From NCBI GenBank assembly GCA_003241645.1, contig QFOX01000018.1:1-32371 (forward strand): a stretch of DNA of 32,371 bases. The letters are read 5' to 3'. The notes under the pieces were generated by a model. The model did no database searches. It had not been told where the DNA came from and saw only the letters and a program-made list of their open reading frames with translations. Both the position numbers and the translations under genes were made by a program. Shown in pieces: positions 14,244 through 22,416 of this stretch; within the stretch, counting starts at the first letter, position 1, and the number at the start of each line of letters is the position of its first letter. The DNA is from Azospirillum brasilense (lineage in GTDB: Bacteria > Pseudomonadota > Alphaproteobacteria > Rickettsiales > UBA3002).

Positions 14244-14993
14244 ATGCGCCCCAGCATCCTACAGCTTCGCCAGTTCTATTCCTCGCGGCTGGGCCGTCGG
14301 GTGAAGAAACGCCTGCGCCAGTTCCTGCTCGAACAATGGCCCGAGATCGGCGATGAGGTGATCCTCGGCGTGGGCTACGCGCCGCCGCTGCTGCGCGTGC
14401 TGGAACGCGGGCAGGGCAAAGGCACCATCCTTGCGGCGCTGATGCCCGCCGACCAGGGGGCCATCTACTGGCCCGTGCACACCGACAATCGCAGCGTGCT
14501 TGCCGACGAGCTGATGCCACCCTTTGCGCCCAACAGCGTGCAGCGTGTGGTGATGCTGCATGCGGTGGAATTCCACGCCCAGCCGGAAGAATTATTGAAG
14601 GCCTACTGGCAGCAACTGGTGCCCGGTGGGCGGTTGCTGCTGGTGCTGCCCAACAAGCGCGGCCTGTGGGCGCGCATTGGGCGCAGCCCCTTTGCGCGCG
14701 GGTTGGCGTATCGCATGGGCGATGCCAAGGACCTGCTGGAAGAGGCGCAATTTACCCTGCGCGATGCGCGCACGGTGCTGTTCGTGCCACCGACCACGTA
14801 TGGCTGGTGGTGGCGCGTGAGTGCCAGCATCGAATGGTTGGGAAATCTGGTGTTGCCCGGCTTCGGAGGCGTGCTGGTGCTGGAAGCGGAAAAGCAGATT
14901 TACGCCAGCATCAAAGCGCCGGTGGTGGAAGCGCGGCGCGCCCGGTGGACGGGACCGCAAGCGGTCGCCGTCACCGAGCGGCAGCGTCATTAG
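14244..14993 (+). CDS. Class I SAM-dependent methyltransferase-like protein
   Basis: The 249-residue protein has a Rossmann-type methyltransferase layout. The expected SAM motif I region reads ILGVGYAPPLLRVL (40-53), without the usual GxGxG. VQRVVMLHAVEFHAQPEELLKAYWQQLVPGGRLLLVLPNKRGLW corresponds to motifs IV-V of the Methyltransf_11 group. Similar alphaproteobacterial proteins are annotated as methyltransferases of unknown substrate. The degenerate motif I means activity should not be assumed. It follows ydbL closely and overlaps the convergent redoxin gene by 4 bp. Confidence 0.75.
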   Translation: MRPSILQLRQFYSSRLGRRVKKRLRQFLLEQWPEIGDEVILGVGYAPPLLRVLERGQGKGTILAALMPADQGAIYWPVHTDNRSVLADELMPPFAPNSVQRVVMLHAVEFHAQPEELLKAYWQQLVPGGRLLLVLPNKRGLWARIGRSPFARGLAYRMGDAKDLLEEAQFTLRDARTVLFVPPTTYGWWWRVSASIEWLGNLVLPGFGGVLVLEAEKQIYASIKAPVVEARRARWTGPQAVAVTERQRH

Positions 14994-15613
14994 AAGGCGT
15001 ATTTTACGCCGCAGCCATAGGCTTTTGTCTGGGCGGGTTCATGCTTCTTACCTGCCTTGAGTGCGGCCAGCGCGGTGGTCACATAGTTCGTAGCAGTTTT
15101 CACGTCGTCCGGATTCGGCGTAGGTTTATCGTCGATCGCGCCGGCATAGGCCAGCACGCCGTCCTTATCGATCACGAACATATGCGGCGTGGCCGTGGCG
15201 CCATACGCGCGGCCGATCTGGCCGTCATGGTCCAGCAGATACGCGGTCGGGCTGGCTTTATGCTCGGTGAGTGCGGCTTTCACGGCTTCGGCATCCTTCA
15301 GGAAGCCTTCTTTGCCCTCGGCTGAGGAGTTGATGCTGACCCATGCCGCGCCATCCGCCTCGGCGGCTTTTTGCACGGCCTGCATGTTGCCGCTGCCGTA
15401 ATGTTTTTTCACGAACGGGCAGCCGAAATTGTTCCACTCCAGCACCACCGGTTTGCCTTTGAGCTTCTCCAGTTCGAATTCTTTGCCGCTGATGGCGTCG
15501 ATGGTCTTGAAGTTCGGCGCGGCTTCGCCGACCTTGGCGGTGGGGGCGGGTGCCGCCATGCTGGCGCTCGAGAAGAGCAGGGCAGCAAGGGCGATCGTCA
15601 GCTTCGTACGCAT
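14990..15613 (-). CDS. Secreted thioredoxin-fold redoxin (AhpC/TSA-like)
   Basis: The 207-residue precursor has a signal peptide (1-20, ending SMA) and a thioredoxin-fold domain beginning VGEAAPNFKTIDA. The active-site region is NNFGCPFVKKHYGSGNMQ, with a single Cys65 in place of a CxxC pair. ATPHMFVIDKDGVLAYAGAIDD provides the cis-Pro loop. A second cysteine near the C-terminus (YGCGVKY, about 202) could act as a resolving residue. It begins 4 bp after the dsbD stop, so DsbD may supply its electrons. Substrate unknown; a peroxiredoxin-like or thiol-reductase role is plausible. Confidence 0.85.
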   Translation of the reverse strand: MRTKLTIALAALLFSSASMAAPAPTAKVGEAAPNFKTIDAISGKEFELEKLKGKPVVLEWNNFGCPFVKKHYGSGNMQAVQKAAEADGAAWVSINSSAEGKEGFLKDAEAVKAALTEHKASPTAYLLDHDGQIGRAYGATATPHMFVIDKDGVLAYAGAIDDKPTPNPDDVKTATNYVTTALAALKAGKKHEPAQTKAYGCGVKYAF

Positions 15614-15617
15614 AGGG

Positions 15618-17684
15618 TTACTCCGTGGGTTGGGTGGGTGATTCAGAAGAGGTAATGGCCTGCTGCACGGCGCTGGGTGTCAGCAATTGCGGCAGCACCA
15701 CCGGTTCGGTATGGGGGGCATAATACACATACAAAGGCACGCCGTTGCGGCCGAAGCCCTTCAGGTATTCGGTGATGGCGGCGTCCTGCCGCGTCCAGTC
15801 GGCGACCATCAGGGTAATGTCGCGCTCCTTGAAGAGCGCCTGCGTCGCGCTGTCGCGCAGGGCGATGCGTTCGTTGATCTTGCAGGTGATGCACCAGTCG
15901 GCCGTCGCATCGATGAATACCGGCGTGCCCTCGGCACGAAGTTTTTGCAGCACCTGCGCGTCATACGGCACGGTGGTAATACCATCAGCCGTGCCGCTGG
16001 CGGGCACGCTGCTGGTCTGCGCGGCAATGCCCCACACCACAAGGCACGCGGCAGCAAAACGCGTCAGCTGGCGGCGGCGTGCGCTGGGGGTGCCATGCGC
16101 CCACCAGAGCAACCATGCGACCAGCACCGAGGCCGTGAGTGCCTGCACCAGCGCCATGCTGCCGTTGCTATTGGTCAGCACCCAGAGCAGCCACGCGGCG
16201 GTGGCGAACATGGGGAAGGCCAGAAACTGTTTGAAGCGCAGCATCCAGATGCCGGGTTTGGGTAGCAGGCGGCGCGCTGCCGGCCACACGCTGATGAGCA
16301 GGAAGGGGGCCGCCATGCCCAGCCCGAGGCTGGCGAACACCAGCAGCGTGGCCGGGGTGCTAAGCGCCAGCGTGGCGCCCAGTGCCGGGGCCATGAACGG
16401 TGCCGTGCACGGCGTGGCCAGCGCCACGGCCAGCGCGCCGGTAAGGAACGCGCCACGCAGCGAATGGTTGTCGGTCTGCGTTTGGCCGAACAGCACCGGC
16501 AACTCGAACAGGCCAAGCAGGTTCAGCGCCACCAGCAGCATGAGGAAATACAGCGCGGCGACAAAGCCCGGCTCCTGCAGTTGGAAGCCCCAGCCGATCG
16601 CGGCGCCCCCCGCTTTCAGCGCCAGCATCAGCCCGGCGATGGCGAGGAAGCTCAGCACCACCCCGGCGGTGTAGGCCAGGCCCTGCGCACGCGCCACGCG
16701 TTGTTCCGCGCCGGATTTTTTGGCCAGCGCCAGCGCCTTCAGCGAAAGAATGGGCAATACGCACGGCATGGCGTTCAGGATCACGCCGCCAAGGAACGCG
16801 AACAGCACCGCCAGCACCAGCGGCAGGGTGGTGGTTGCGGCGTCGGCGTGTGCAGTCGCTGCGGCGGGCATGGCCGCGTCGCTGCGCGCTGCACTCATGT
16901 CGAAGGCGCGGGCGGCGTCTTCCGGCCCGTCCTGCACCAGCAGCAGGCCATGCCACTGCTCGGGCAGGTCGGCGGTGCCGCGCGGCGCGGTGAGGGTGAT
17001 GGTGCCATCATCGACCGAGAATTGCTGCGCACCCGTGTTCTGGATAATGCCATCTTCCACCGGAAGCCACTGCACGCTGGCCGGGCTGCCTTCTACGCCA
17101 AGCGAAGCGGCGGGCAGGGTGATGGTGACCGAATCATCGGTGGCGGCAAAGGTGGCATCCACCTCACGCGCGGTGGGCAGCGTTTCCTGCACGTTGTTCA
17201 GCAGCACCTGTGCCTGCGGATTGCTGCGTGGCAGCGCCGCTTCCAGCGTGGCGGATTCGGGAATGCAGGTTTCCTTGCAGACCAGCCAATCGGCTTTCAC
17301 CACAATGGGGCCTTCCACGCCGTCGGCCTCGGCGCTGAGCGTGACCGGCAGAATGACTTTCTCGCTGTAGCCATAATTCACGAGCCCGGCGGTCTCGATG
17401 CGCTCGGGCACCGGCCAGTGAATGGCGCTGGCGGTCATGCCTTCGGGCAACGTCCATGCAAGGCTGGTGGGAATGCCCGAATCACCAGGATTCTGCCAAT
17501 AGATATGCCAGCCTTCCGGCAGGGTGAAGAGCACGCCTGCGGTGATCGGCTCGCGGGCTTTTACCTGCGGCGCATGCACCAGCAATTGCGTTTTTGCGAT
17601 GGGCGAGGGGGGGATGTCGCCCGCCTCCTGCGCCATGGCGGGGGCGGTGAGTAGCAGCGACAATGCAAGCAGCAGGTTACGCAT
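15618..17684 (-). CDS. dsbD: DsbD-family thiol:disulfide interchange protein
   Basis: The 688-residue protein has a signal peptide (1-18) and an N-terminal periplasmic DsbD-type domain with CKETC (136-140). About eight membrane helices (285-560) follow, with the electron-carrying cysteines in AMPCVLP (Cys308) and ATPCTAPF (Cys426). A C-terminal thioredoxin domain has ADWCITCK (598-601). This is the three-module plan that carries reducing power from cytoplasmic thioredoxin to periplasmic partners. The N-terminal domain resembles ScsB-type members more than E. coli DsbD. The gene overlaps the FMN reductase by 8 bp and is followed by a secreted redoxin, a likely client. Confidence 0.93.
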   Translation of the reverse strand: MRNLLLALSLLLTAPAMAQEAGDIPPSPIAKTQLLVHAPQVKAREPITAGVLFTLPEGWHIYWQNPGDSGIPTSLAWTLPEGMTASAIHWPVPERIETAGLVNYGYSEKVILPVTLSAEADGVEGPIVVKADWLVCKETCIPESATLEAALPRSNPQAQVLLNNVQETLPTAREVDATFAATDDSVTITLPAASLGVEGSPASVQWLPVEDGIIQNTGAQQFSVDDGTITLTAPRGTADLPEQWHGLLLVQDGPEDAARAFDMSAARSDAAMPAAATAHADAATTTLPLVLAVLFAFLGGVILNAMPCVLPILSLKALALAKKSGAEQRVARAQGLAYTAGVVLSFLAIAGLMLALKAGGAAIGWGFQLQEPGFVAALYFLMLLVALNLLGLFELPVLFGQTQTDNHSLRGAFLTGALAVALATPCTAPFMAPALGATLALSTPATLLVFASLGLGMAAPFLLISVWPAARRLLPKPGIWMLRFKQFLAFPMFATAAWLLWVLTNSNGSMALVQALTASVLVAWLLWWAHGTPSARRRQLTRFAAACLVVWGIAAQTSSVPASGTADGITTVPYDAQVLQKLRAEGTPVFIDATADWCITCKINERIALRDSATQALFKERDITLMVADWTRQDAAITEYLKGFGRNGVPLYVYYAPHTEPVVLPQLLTPSAVQQAITSSESPTQPTE

Positions 17685-18231
17685 GGATGGCCTTCGTGGT
17701 GCGAATGAAATCGGTCACGCAATACTCAAGATGGTTCTGGTCGCTCTCGCGTGCAAGGCGCTCGGGCTGTAATTGTTCCTCGGCCTTGCCGATGCCGATA
17801 AGCTGCGGGTAGGTCCACACGCCCAGCACATCCAGCGTGGTGCGCAGGTGCAGCAGGCCGCTGATGCCGCTGCGCATGCTGGGCGTGGCGCTCATCAGCA
17901 GGGCGGATCTGCGGTTAAGCGGCGCGTTCGGGTCGATCGACAGCCAATCGATGATGTTCTTCAGCGATCCCGGCATGGACCAGTTATATTCCGGTGAGGC
18001 GATGATCAGCCCGTGATGCGCGCGCAGCGCGGTGCTCAGGTCGGCAATGGGTTGGGGCAATGCATCCACCAGTGTTTCACCACGGTAGATCGGTGCTTCC
18101 AGCGCGGCGTAATCCAGCACGGTCACTTCCGCGCCACGCTGTTTCGCCACGGCCACGGCCAGACCCAGCAATTTGCGGTTCAGCGAATCGGCACGGTACG
18201 ACGCGGCAACGGCAAGCAGGCGAACACTCAT
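17677..18231 (-). CDS. NAD(P)H-dependent FMN reductase-like flavoprotein
   Basis: The 184-residue flavodoxin-fold protein has AASYRADSLNRKL at the N-terminus (FMN phosphate loop, with ASYR replacing the common GSxR). SPEYNWSMPGSLKNIIDWLS (98-117) is the family signature of NADPH-dependent FMN reductases/azoreductases. The start at 18231 is chosen because it overlaps the rdgB stop in an ATGA and matches the family; the open frame further upstream, to 18468, encodes an Arg-rich shadow of rdgB. Electron acceptor unknown. Confidence 0.9.
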   Translation of the reverse strand: MSVRLLAVAASYRADSLNRKLLGLAVAVAKQRGAEVTVLDYAALEAPIYRGETLVDALPQPIADLSTALRAHHGLIIASPEYNWSMPGSLKNIIDWLSIDPNAPLNRRSALLMSATPSMRSGISGLLHLRTTLDVLGVWTYPQLIGIGKAEEQLQPERLARESDQNHLEYCVTDFIRTTKAIHA

Positions 18232-18863
18232 GCGGCGCGCTCCTGTTTCAAATGGTGCACCAGTGCGGCGAAGGCGCGGGCGCGGTGGCTCATAGCGTGC
18301 TTTTCTGCCGCGGGAATTTCGCCGAAGCTTTGCGCGTAGCCTTCGGGAATGAACATGGGGTCGTAGCCGAAGCCGAGTGTGCCGCGGGGCGGGTAGCACA
18401 GCGTGCCATGCACTTCGCCGCGCATGTGCACGAGGTTGCCGTCGCGATCGGCCAGCGCCAGCACGCACACGAAATAGGCGGGCGTGCCATTGGTTTCGAT
18501 GCCGCGGGCGCGCAGCGCCTCATCCACTTTCTGCATGGCGAGGTTGAAATCTTTCTGCTCGCCGCCCCAGCGCGCGGAATAAATACCGGGGTCGCCGTTC
18601 AGTGCGGGCACGCACAGGCCCGAATCGTCGGACAGTGCGGTGTAGCCACTGCCTTGGGCTGCGGCGTTCGCTTTCAGTGCCGCGTTGGCTTCGAACGTGT
18701 CGCCGTCCTCCACCGGTTCGGGCAGGCCGAGCGAACCGGCCGATACCACCTCAAGCCCAAGCGGTGCCAGCAGGGCCGCGATCTCGCGCAGCTTGCCCGC
18801 GTTGTGCGTGGCCACCACCATGGGGGTGGTAATGCGAACGGCGGCTTCGGCGGTCTTGCTCAC
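18228..18863 (-). CDS. rdgB: XTP/dITP pyrophosphatase (HAM1/RdgB)
   Basis: The 211-residue enzyme hydrolyses non-canonical purine nucleotides (dITP, XTP) to keep them out of DNA and RNA. Signature motifs are VVATHNAGKLREI, LSDDSGLCVPALNGDPGIYSARW and GTLGFGYDPMFIPEGY, with the C-terminal EKHAMSHRARA. The length is typical. It overlaps rph upstream and the flavoprotein downstream by 4 bp each, as part of one operon. The rph-rdgB pairing is widespread in proteobacteria. Confidence 0.97.
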   Translation of the reverse strand: MSKTAEAAVRITTPMVVATHNAGKLREIAALLAPLGLEVVSAGSLGLPEPVEDGDTFEANAALKANAAAQGSGYTALSDDSGLCVPALNGDPGIYSARWGGEQKDFNLAMQKVDEALRARGIETNGTPAYFVCVLALADRDGNLVHMRGEVHGTLCYPPRGTLGFGYDPMFIPEGYAQSFGEIPAAEKHAMSHRARAFAALVHHLKQERAA

Positions 18864-19585
18864 GCAGAAACTCCCAGCGCGATCTGTTGCTGTTTCACCA
18901 ATTCGGCAATGCCGAGCTTGCCATAGGCCAGCATGGCGTTGAGCTGGGCTTCGCTGAAGGTGCTTTCCTCGCCGCTGGCCTGCACTTCCACCATCTGCCC
19001 GTCGGCAGTCATGATGATGTTGGCATCCACCTCGGCGCGGGAATCCTCTTCGTAGTCGAGGTCAAGGCGCGCCTGCCCATCCACGATGCCGCAGGAGATG
19101 GCGGCCACCGGCACGATCAGCGGGTTCTTCTTCAGCAGGCCGCGTTTTTGCAGCGTCTGCAACGCAAGGGCCAGCGCCACGAAACCACCGGTGATGGATG
19201 CGGTGCGCGTGCCGCCATCCGCCTCGATCACGTCGCAATCGATGATGATCTGGCGTTCGCCGAGCTTCTCAAGATCCACGCTGGTGCGCAGCGCGCGGCC
19301 GATCAGTCGTTGGATCTCCTGCGTGCGGCCACTCTGCTTGCCCTTGGCCGCTTCGCGGGGGTTGCGGCTGTTGGTGGCGCGCGGCAGCATGCCATATTCC
19401 GCGGTGATCCAGCCGCGCCCGGTGTTGCGCAGGAAATGCGGCACGCCTTCATCGACGCTGGCGGTGCAGAGCACCTTGGTGTGCCCGAATTCGACCAGGC
19501 AGCTGCCCTCCGCGTGGCGCGAGGCCGCGGGGGTGAGTTTTACGGGGCGCAGCTGGTCGTTGGCGCGGTCAAATGAACGGGACAT
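18860..19585 (-). CDS. rph: Ribonuclease PH
   Basis: The 241-residue phosphorolytic 3' exoribonuclease trims tRNA precursors. It shows ASRHAEGSCLVEFGHTKVLCTASV, GRGWITAEYGMLPRAT, SGRTQEIQRLIGRALR, IDCDVIEADGGTRTASITG and LDLDYEEDSRAEVDAN, all standard RNase PH motifs. The start at 19585 is preceded by AAAGGAG at ideal spacing; an alternative Met 18 bp upstream would overlap that site. First gene of the minus-strand five-gene run, divergent from grpE, an arrangement common in alphaproteobacteria (often with hrcA between, which is absent here). Confidence 0.97.
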   Translation of the reverse strand: MSRSFDRANDQLRPVKLTPAASRHAEGSCLVEFGHTKVLCTASVDEGVPHFLRNTGRGWITAEYGMLPRATNSRNPREAAKGKQSGRTQEIQRLIGRALRTSVDLEKLGERQIIIDCDVIEADGGTRTASITGGFVALALALQTLQKRGLLKKNPLIVPVAAISCGIVDGQARLDLDYEEDSRAEVDANIIMTADGQMVEVQASGEESTFSEAQLNAMLAYGKLGIAELVKQQQIALGVSA

Positions 19586-19651
19586 GGGCTCTCCTTTAGG
19601 CAATGGGGTAGCTGTAAGCGGGATTTCCCATCACTGCAATGCCATTCGGCA

Positions 19652-19683
19652 CTTGAAAAATCATACCGATGCACGCACATAAG
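19652..19683 (+). promoter_or_regulatory. Candidate sigma-32 (RpoH) promoter of grpE
   Basis: CTTGAA (19652-19657) is followed after 18 bp by CACATAAG, resembling the alphaproteobacterial heat-shock promoter pattern (CTTGAA, 17-18 bp, CYTATxT). It sits about 25 bp upstream of the grpE start, which is a plausible distance. grpE is a classic RpoH target. The -10 match is only partial. No CIRCE inverted repeat was seen. Confidence 0.5.
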
Positions 19684-19706
19684 GGGCATTAAAAGAAGGT
19701 AATCTT

Positions 19707-20303
19707 ATGACTGAGCCATTGAACATCGAGCAACCCGAACAGCCCCAGACCGAAGCAACGTCCGACGCCGAAGCCGGGCCCGAGGCCATGGCGCGCGCCC
19801 TGCAGGCGCTGCTGGAGCAAAAAGAGAGCGAACTCGCGGCCATGAAAGATCAGGCGCTGCGCGCGCTGGCGGATGCCGAGAACACGCGCCGCCGCGCCGA
19901 GCGCGAAGTCGCCGATTCCGCCAAATACGCCGTGAGCAGCTTTGCGCGCGATCTGGTGAACGTGCTGGAGAATTTGCAGCGCGCGACCGATGCCATCTCG
20001 CCCGAACTGCGGGCCAGCCAGCCCGCCGTGGCCAGCCTTGCCACGGGTGTGGAAATGACGCTGCAGGAATTGCTGCAGGTGTTCGAGCGCCATGGCATCA
20101 AGCGCATTAACCCGGTGGGCGAGAAATTCGACCACAACCTCCATCAGGCCGTGGCGCAGGTGGAAGCGGCCGATGCCGAGGCGGGCACCGTGGTGCAGGT
20201 GCTGGCGGCGGGTTACAGCATTCATGATCGCCTGTTGCGCCCGGCCATGGTCAGTGTTGCGACCGCGAATAATTCGGCCGGTGCACTCAACACACAGGCA
20301 TAA
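19707..20303 (+). CDS. grpE: Nucleotide exchange factor GrpE
   Basis: This 198-residue co-chaperone of DnaK begins with an acidic disordered N-terminus (1-35). A long coiled coil follows (about 40-95; ALADAENTRRRAEREVADSAKYAVSSFARDL is split across it), then the four-helix and beta-wing region with FERHGIKRINPVGEKFDHNLHQAV and the C-terminal AGYSIHDRLLRPAMVSVA. All are typical of GrpE. It releases ADP from DnaK. dnaK and dnaJ are not in the window. The stop TAA shares one base with the ftsX ATG, so heat-shock transcription may read into ftsX. Confidence 0.97.
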   Translation: MTEPLNIEQPEQPQTEATSDAEAGPEAMARALQALLEQKESELAAMKDQALRALADAENTRRRAEREVADSAKYAVSSFARDLVNVLENLQRATDAISPELRASQPAVASLATGVEMTLQELLQVFERHGIKRINPVGEKFDHNLHQAVAQVEAADAEAGTVVQVLAAGYSIHDRLLRPAMVSVATANNSAGALNTQA

Positions 20304-21244
20304 TGGCAAGCCTTTACAACTCCATGCTGCCTGCTAAGCTTACGCGCATGGAATCGTTGAGACGTTTGCTGGCCTCGGACATCCCCTTCGCGCGGGACGA
20401 CGCGCACCGCATGCTGCCCGCCATGATCGCGTGCCTCATCGGCTTTGCGGCGTTGCTGCTGGCGCTGGCCGTTTCGCTGAACGATGGCGTGAACGCGAAC
20501 ACGCAGGCCATCACCGGCACGTTGCAGGTAGAAGTGCCGAAGGACGTTGCCTCCGACAAAGCGGCGATGGACCGCGTGGTGAGCACGATCCGGCGAACCC
20601 CCGGCGTAACGAAGGTGGACGTGCTCAGCGAAGAAGCGATGGAAGCGCTGCTGAAGCCGTGGATGGGCGATGATTTCTCGCTCGATGAGCTGCCCGTTCC
20701 CATGATGGTGGATGTGGCCACCAAAGTGGTGGACGGCAAAACCGCGGTGGACGTGAAGACCCTGCGCACCAGCCTGAAGGCGGTGGATAAACGCATTTCA
20801 ATTGAGGATCGCGGCCCGTGGGCCAGCCAGATGAACCGCGCGACCACGCTGTTGCAAGGGTTGGTGGTGCTTGTGGCTGGGCTGCTGATTGCCTGCGTGA
20901 TGGGCATGATCGTGCTGGTGGCGCGCACCAACCTGAAACTGCATTTCAAGGCCGTGTCGCTGCTGCACATGTTCGGCGCGACGGACGAATATATCCTGCG
21001 CCAGTTCCAGTGGAACAATGCGGCGCTTGCGGCACGCGGCGCGCTTGTCGGCTCGCTGTTCGCGGCGCTGGTGTTCACCAGCTGGGTGGTGCTTTCGCAC
21101 CGCTGGGAAAGCCCCATCCTGCCGCCGGTATCGTTCGCGGTGGGGCATGGGTTCGCCTTCCTGCTGCTGCCGGTGGTGACCGCGGCCATTGCCTTTGTTG
21201 CCACCCGGCTGACCGTGCAGTCCATGCTGCGGCACATGCACTGA
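20303..21244 (+). CDS. ftsX: Cell division ABC-type permease subunit FtsX
   Basis: The 313-residue protein has four membrane helices (about 38-58, 183-206, 240-263, 281-303) and a large periplasmic loop (60-180), the FtsX topology. LLHMFGATDEYILRQF (220-235) is the conserved cytoplasmic coupling region before helix 3. FtsX with the ATPase FtsE forms a divisome complex that activates peptidoglycan hydrolases. The first Met overlaps grpE by one base; Met16 (20348) is also possible and gives a more usual N-terminus. ftsE is not adjacent: it lies about 1.9 kb downstream on the other strand, which is unusual. Confidence 0.9.
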   Translation: MASLYNSMLPAKLTRMESLRRLLASDIPFARDDAHRMLPAMIACLIGFAALLLALAVSLNDGVNANTQAITGTLQVEVPKDVASDKAAMDRVVSTIRRTPGVTKVDVLSEEAMEALLKPWMGDDFSLDELPVPMMVDVATKVVDGKTAVDVKTLRTSLKAVDKRISIEDRGPWASQMNRATTLLQGLVVLVAGLLIACVMGMIVLVARTNLKLHFKAVSLLHMFGATDEYILRQFQWNNAALAARGALVGSLFAALVFTSWVVLSHRWESPILPPVSFAVGHGFAFLLLPVVTAAIAFVATRLTVQSMLRHMH

Positions 21245-21246
21245 CC

Positions 21247-21798
21247 ATGTTGGTGCTGCTGGACCGTGATGGGGTCATCAACCGCGACGACAAAATCGGT
21301 ATCCTGCGTGTGCAGGACTTCGCGTTCCTTCCCGGTGCGGTACCTGCGATTGCACGGCTAACGCAGGCGGGTTTCCGCATTGCCGTGTGCACCAACCAAT
21401 CCGCCGTGGGGCGTGGCCAACTAAGCGTGGCCGAGCTGGATGCGATCCACGCGCACATGTGCGCGGGTATCGAACAAGCGGGCGGGCACATTGACCGCGT
21501 GTTTTACGCGCCGGATGTTCCCGAGGCGGCGACCGAACGCCGCAAGCCGGGGCCCGGCATGCTGCACGAAGCGTTGGCCGAATTCGGCGCCGAGGCGGCG
21601 CGCACGCCCATGGTGGGCGACATGCTGCGCGACTTGCAAGCCGCCCAGGCGGCGGGGTGCCCGCGCATTCTGGTGCGCACCGGCAAAGGCGCGCACACCG
21701 AGGCGCAGGGCCTGCCACCCGCAATCCATCCCGTGACGGTGGTGGACGATCTCGATGCCGCGGCCACGCATATTCTCGCGCATTATGCTGGCGCTTGA
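21247..21798 (+). CDS. gmhB: GmhB/HisB-N family HAD phosphatase (heptose 1,7-bisphosphate phosphatase-like)
   Basis: The 183-residue HAD-IIIA phosphatase has catalytic LLDRDGVINRD (nucleophile Asp6, acid/base Asp8), VCTNQSAVGRG (48-57), RRKPGPGM and PMVGDMLRDLQAA. The overall match is to GmhB, which removes the 1... or 7-phosphate of heptose bisphosphate in ADP-heptose synthesis, fitting gmhA in the same window. Canonical GmhB has a zinc-binding loop of three Cys and one His before RKPxPG. Here that stretch is YAPDVPEAATERRKPGPG with no Cys, so the zinc site is lost. The ATG lies 2 bp after the ftsX stop; longer open frames in this phase run inside ftsX. Confidence 0.83.
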   Translation: MLVLLDRDGVINRDDKIGILRVQDFAFLPGAVPAIARLTQAGFRIAVCTNQSAVGRGQLSVAELDAIHAHMCAGIEQAGGHIDRVFYAPDVPEAATERRKPGPGMLHEALAEFGAEAARTPMVGDMLRDLQAAQAAGCPRILVRTGKGAHTEAQGLPPAIHPVTVVDDLDAAATHILAHYAGA

Positions 21799-21822
21799 AA
21801 CTGGGCGTGATAGCATTCGCGC

Positions 21823-22416
21823 ATGCGTATGCTGAGTTTTATCCTCTTTTCGATCATGGTTGGCTGGGTGCTCGGGCTGGCCGTGTTCGTGCATAGCCTG
21901 CCCAGCAAACCCATGCCCGCCACCGTGAAGACCGACGCCATCATCGTGCTTACTGGCGGCAGCGCGCGGGTCGAGCGGGGCTTCACCATGCTGGCCGAAG
22001 GCGCCGCACCCGTGCTGCTGATCAGCGGTGTGGGCAAGAACGTAACGGTCGAGGAAATGCTGCGCGAACATGCGAACGAACCCACGCGCGACGCCATTCG
22101 TGCGCGCAAGGCCAGTGTTTTCTTTGATTATGTTGCACGCACCACCCGCAGCAATGCGCGCGAAACCGCCGAATTCGTGCGCGCGCGGAACATCCGTTCG
22201 GTGCGCCTGATCACGGCGGATTACCACATGCCGCGCAGCCTTGCGGAAATGCGCGCGGTGCTGCCGAACGTTGAGATCGTGCCCGATGCGGTATCGCCCG
22301 ACGGGTTCCGCCGCGACCAGTGGTGGAAGCATGAAACCTCGCGCGAGCTGGTGCTGAGCGAATTCCACAAATACCTCGCGGTGCTGGCGCGCCCGGTGCT
22401 GAAACATTTGCGATGA
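21823..22416 (+). CDS. YdcF/DUF218 family membrane-anchored protein
   Basis: The 197-residue protein has an N-terminal membrane anchor (about 4-22) followed by a DUF218 domain: DAIIVLTGGSARVERGFTMLAEG, PVLLISGVGKN, RSNARETAEFVRARN and SVRLITADYHMPRSLAEM. Family members (YdcF, SanA, ElyC) are linked to envelope homeostasis; the catalytic reaction is not known. In many alphaproteobacteria it sits between ftsX and plsC, as it does here apart from the inserted gmhB. Its stop overlaps the plsC start by 4 bp. Confidence 0.9.
   Translation: MRMLSFILFSIMVGWVLGLAVFVHSLPSKPMPATVKTDAIIVLTGGSARVERGFTMLAEGAAPVLLISGVGKNVTVEEMLREHANEPTRDAIRARKASVFFDYVARTTRSNARETAEFVRARNIRSVRLITADYHMPRSLAEMRAVLPNVEIVPDAVSPDGFRRDQWWKHETSRELVLSEFHKYLAVLARPVLKHLR

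Noticed and set aside
16464..17654. 396-codon open frame on the plus strand
   Set aside because: It is antisense to dsbD. The dsbD frame has all the expected cysteine motifs and membrane helices.
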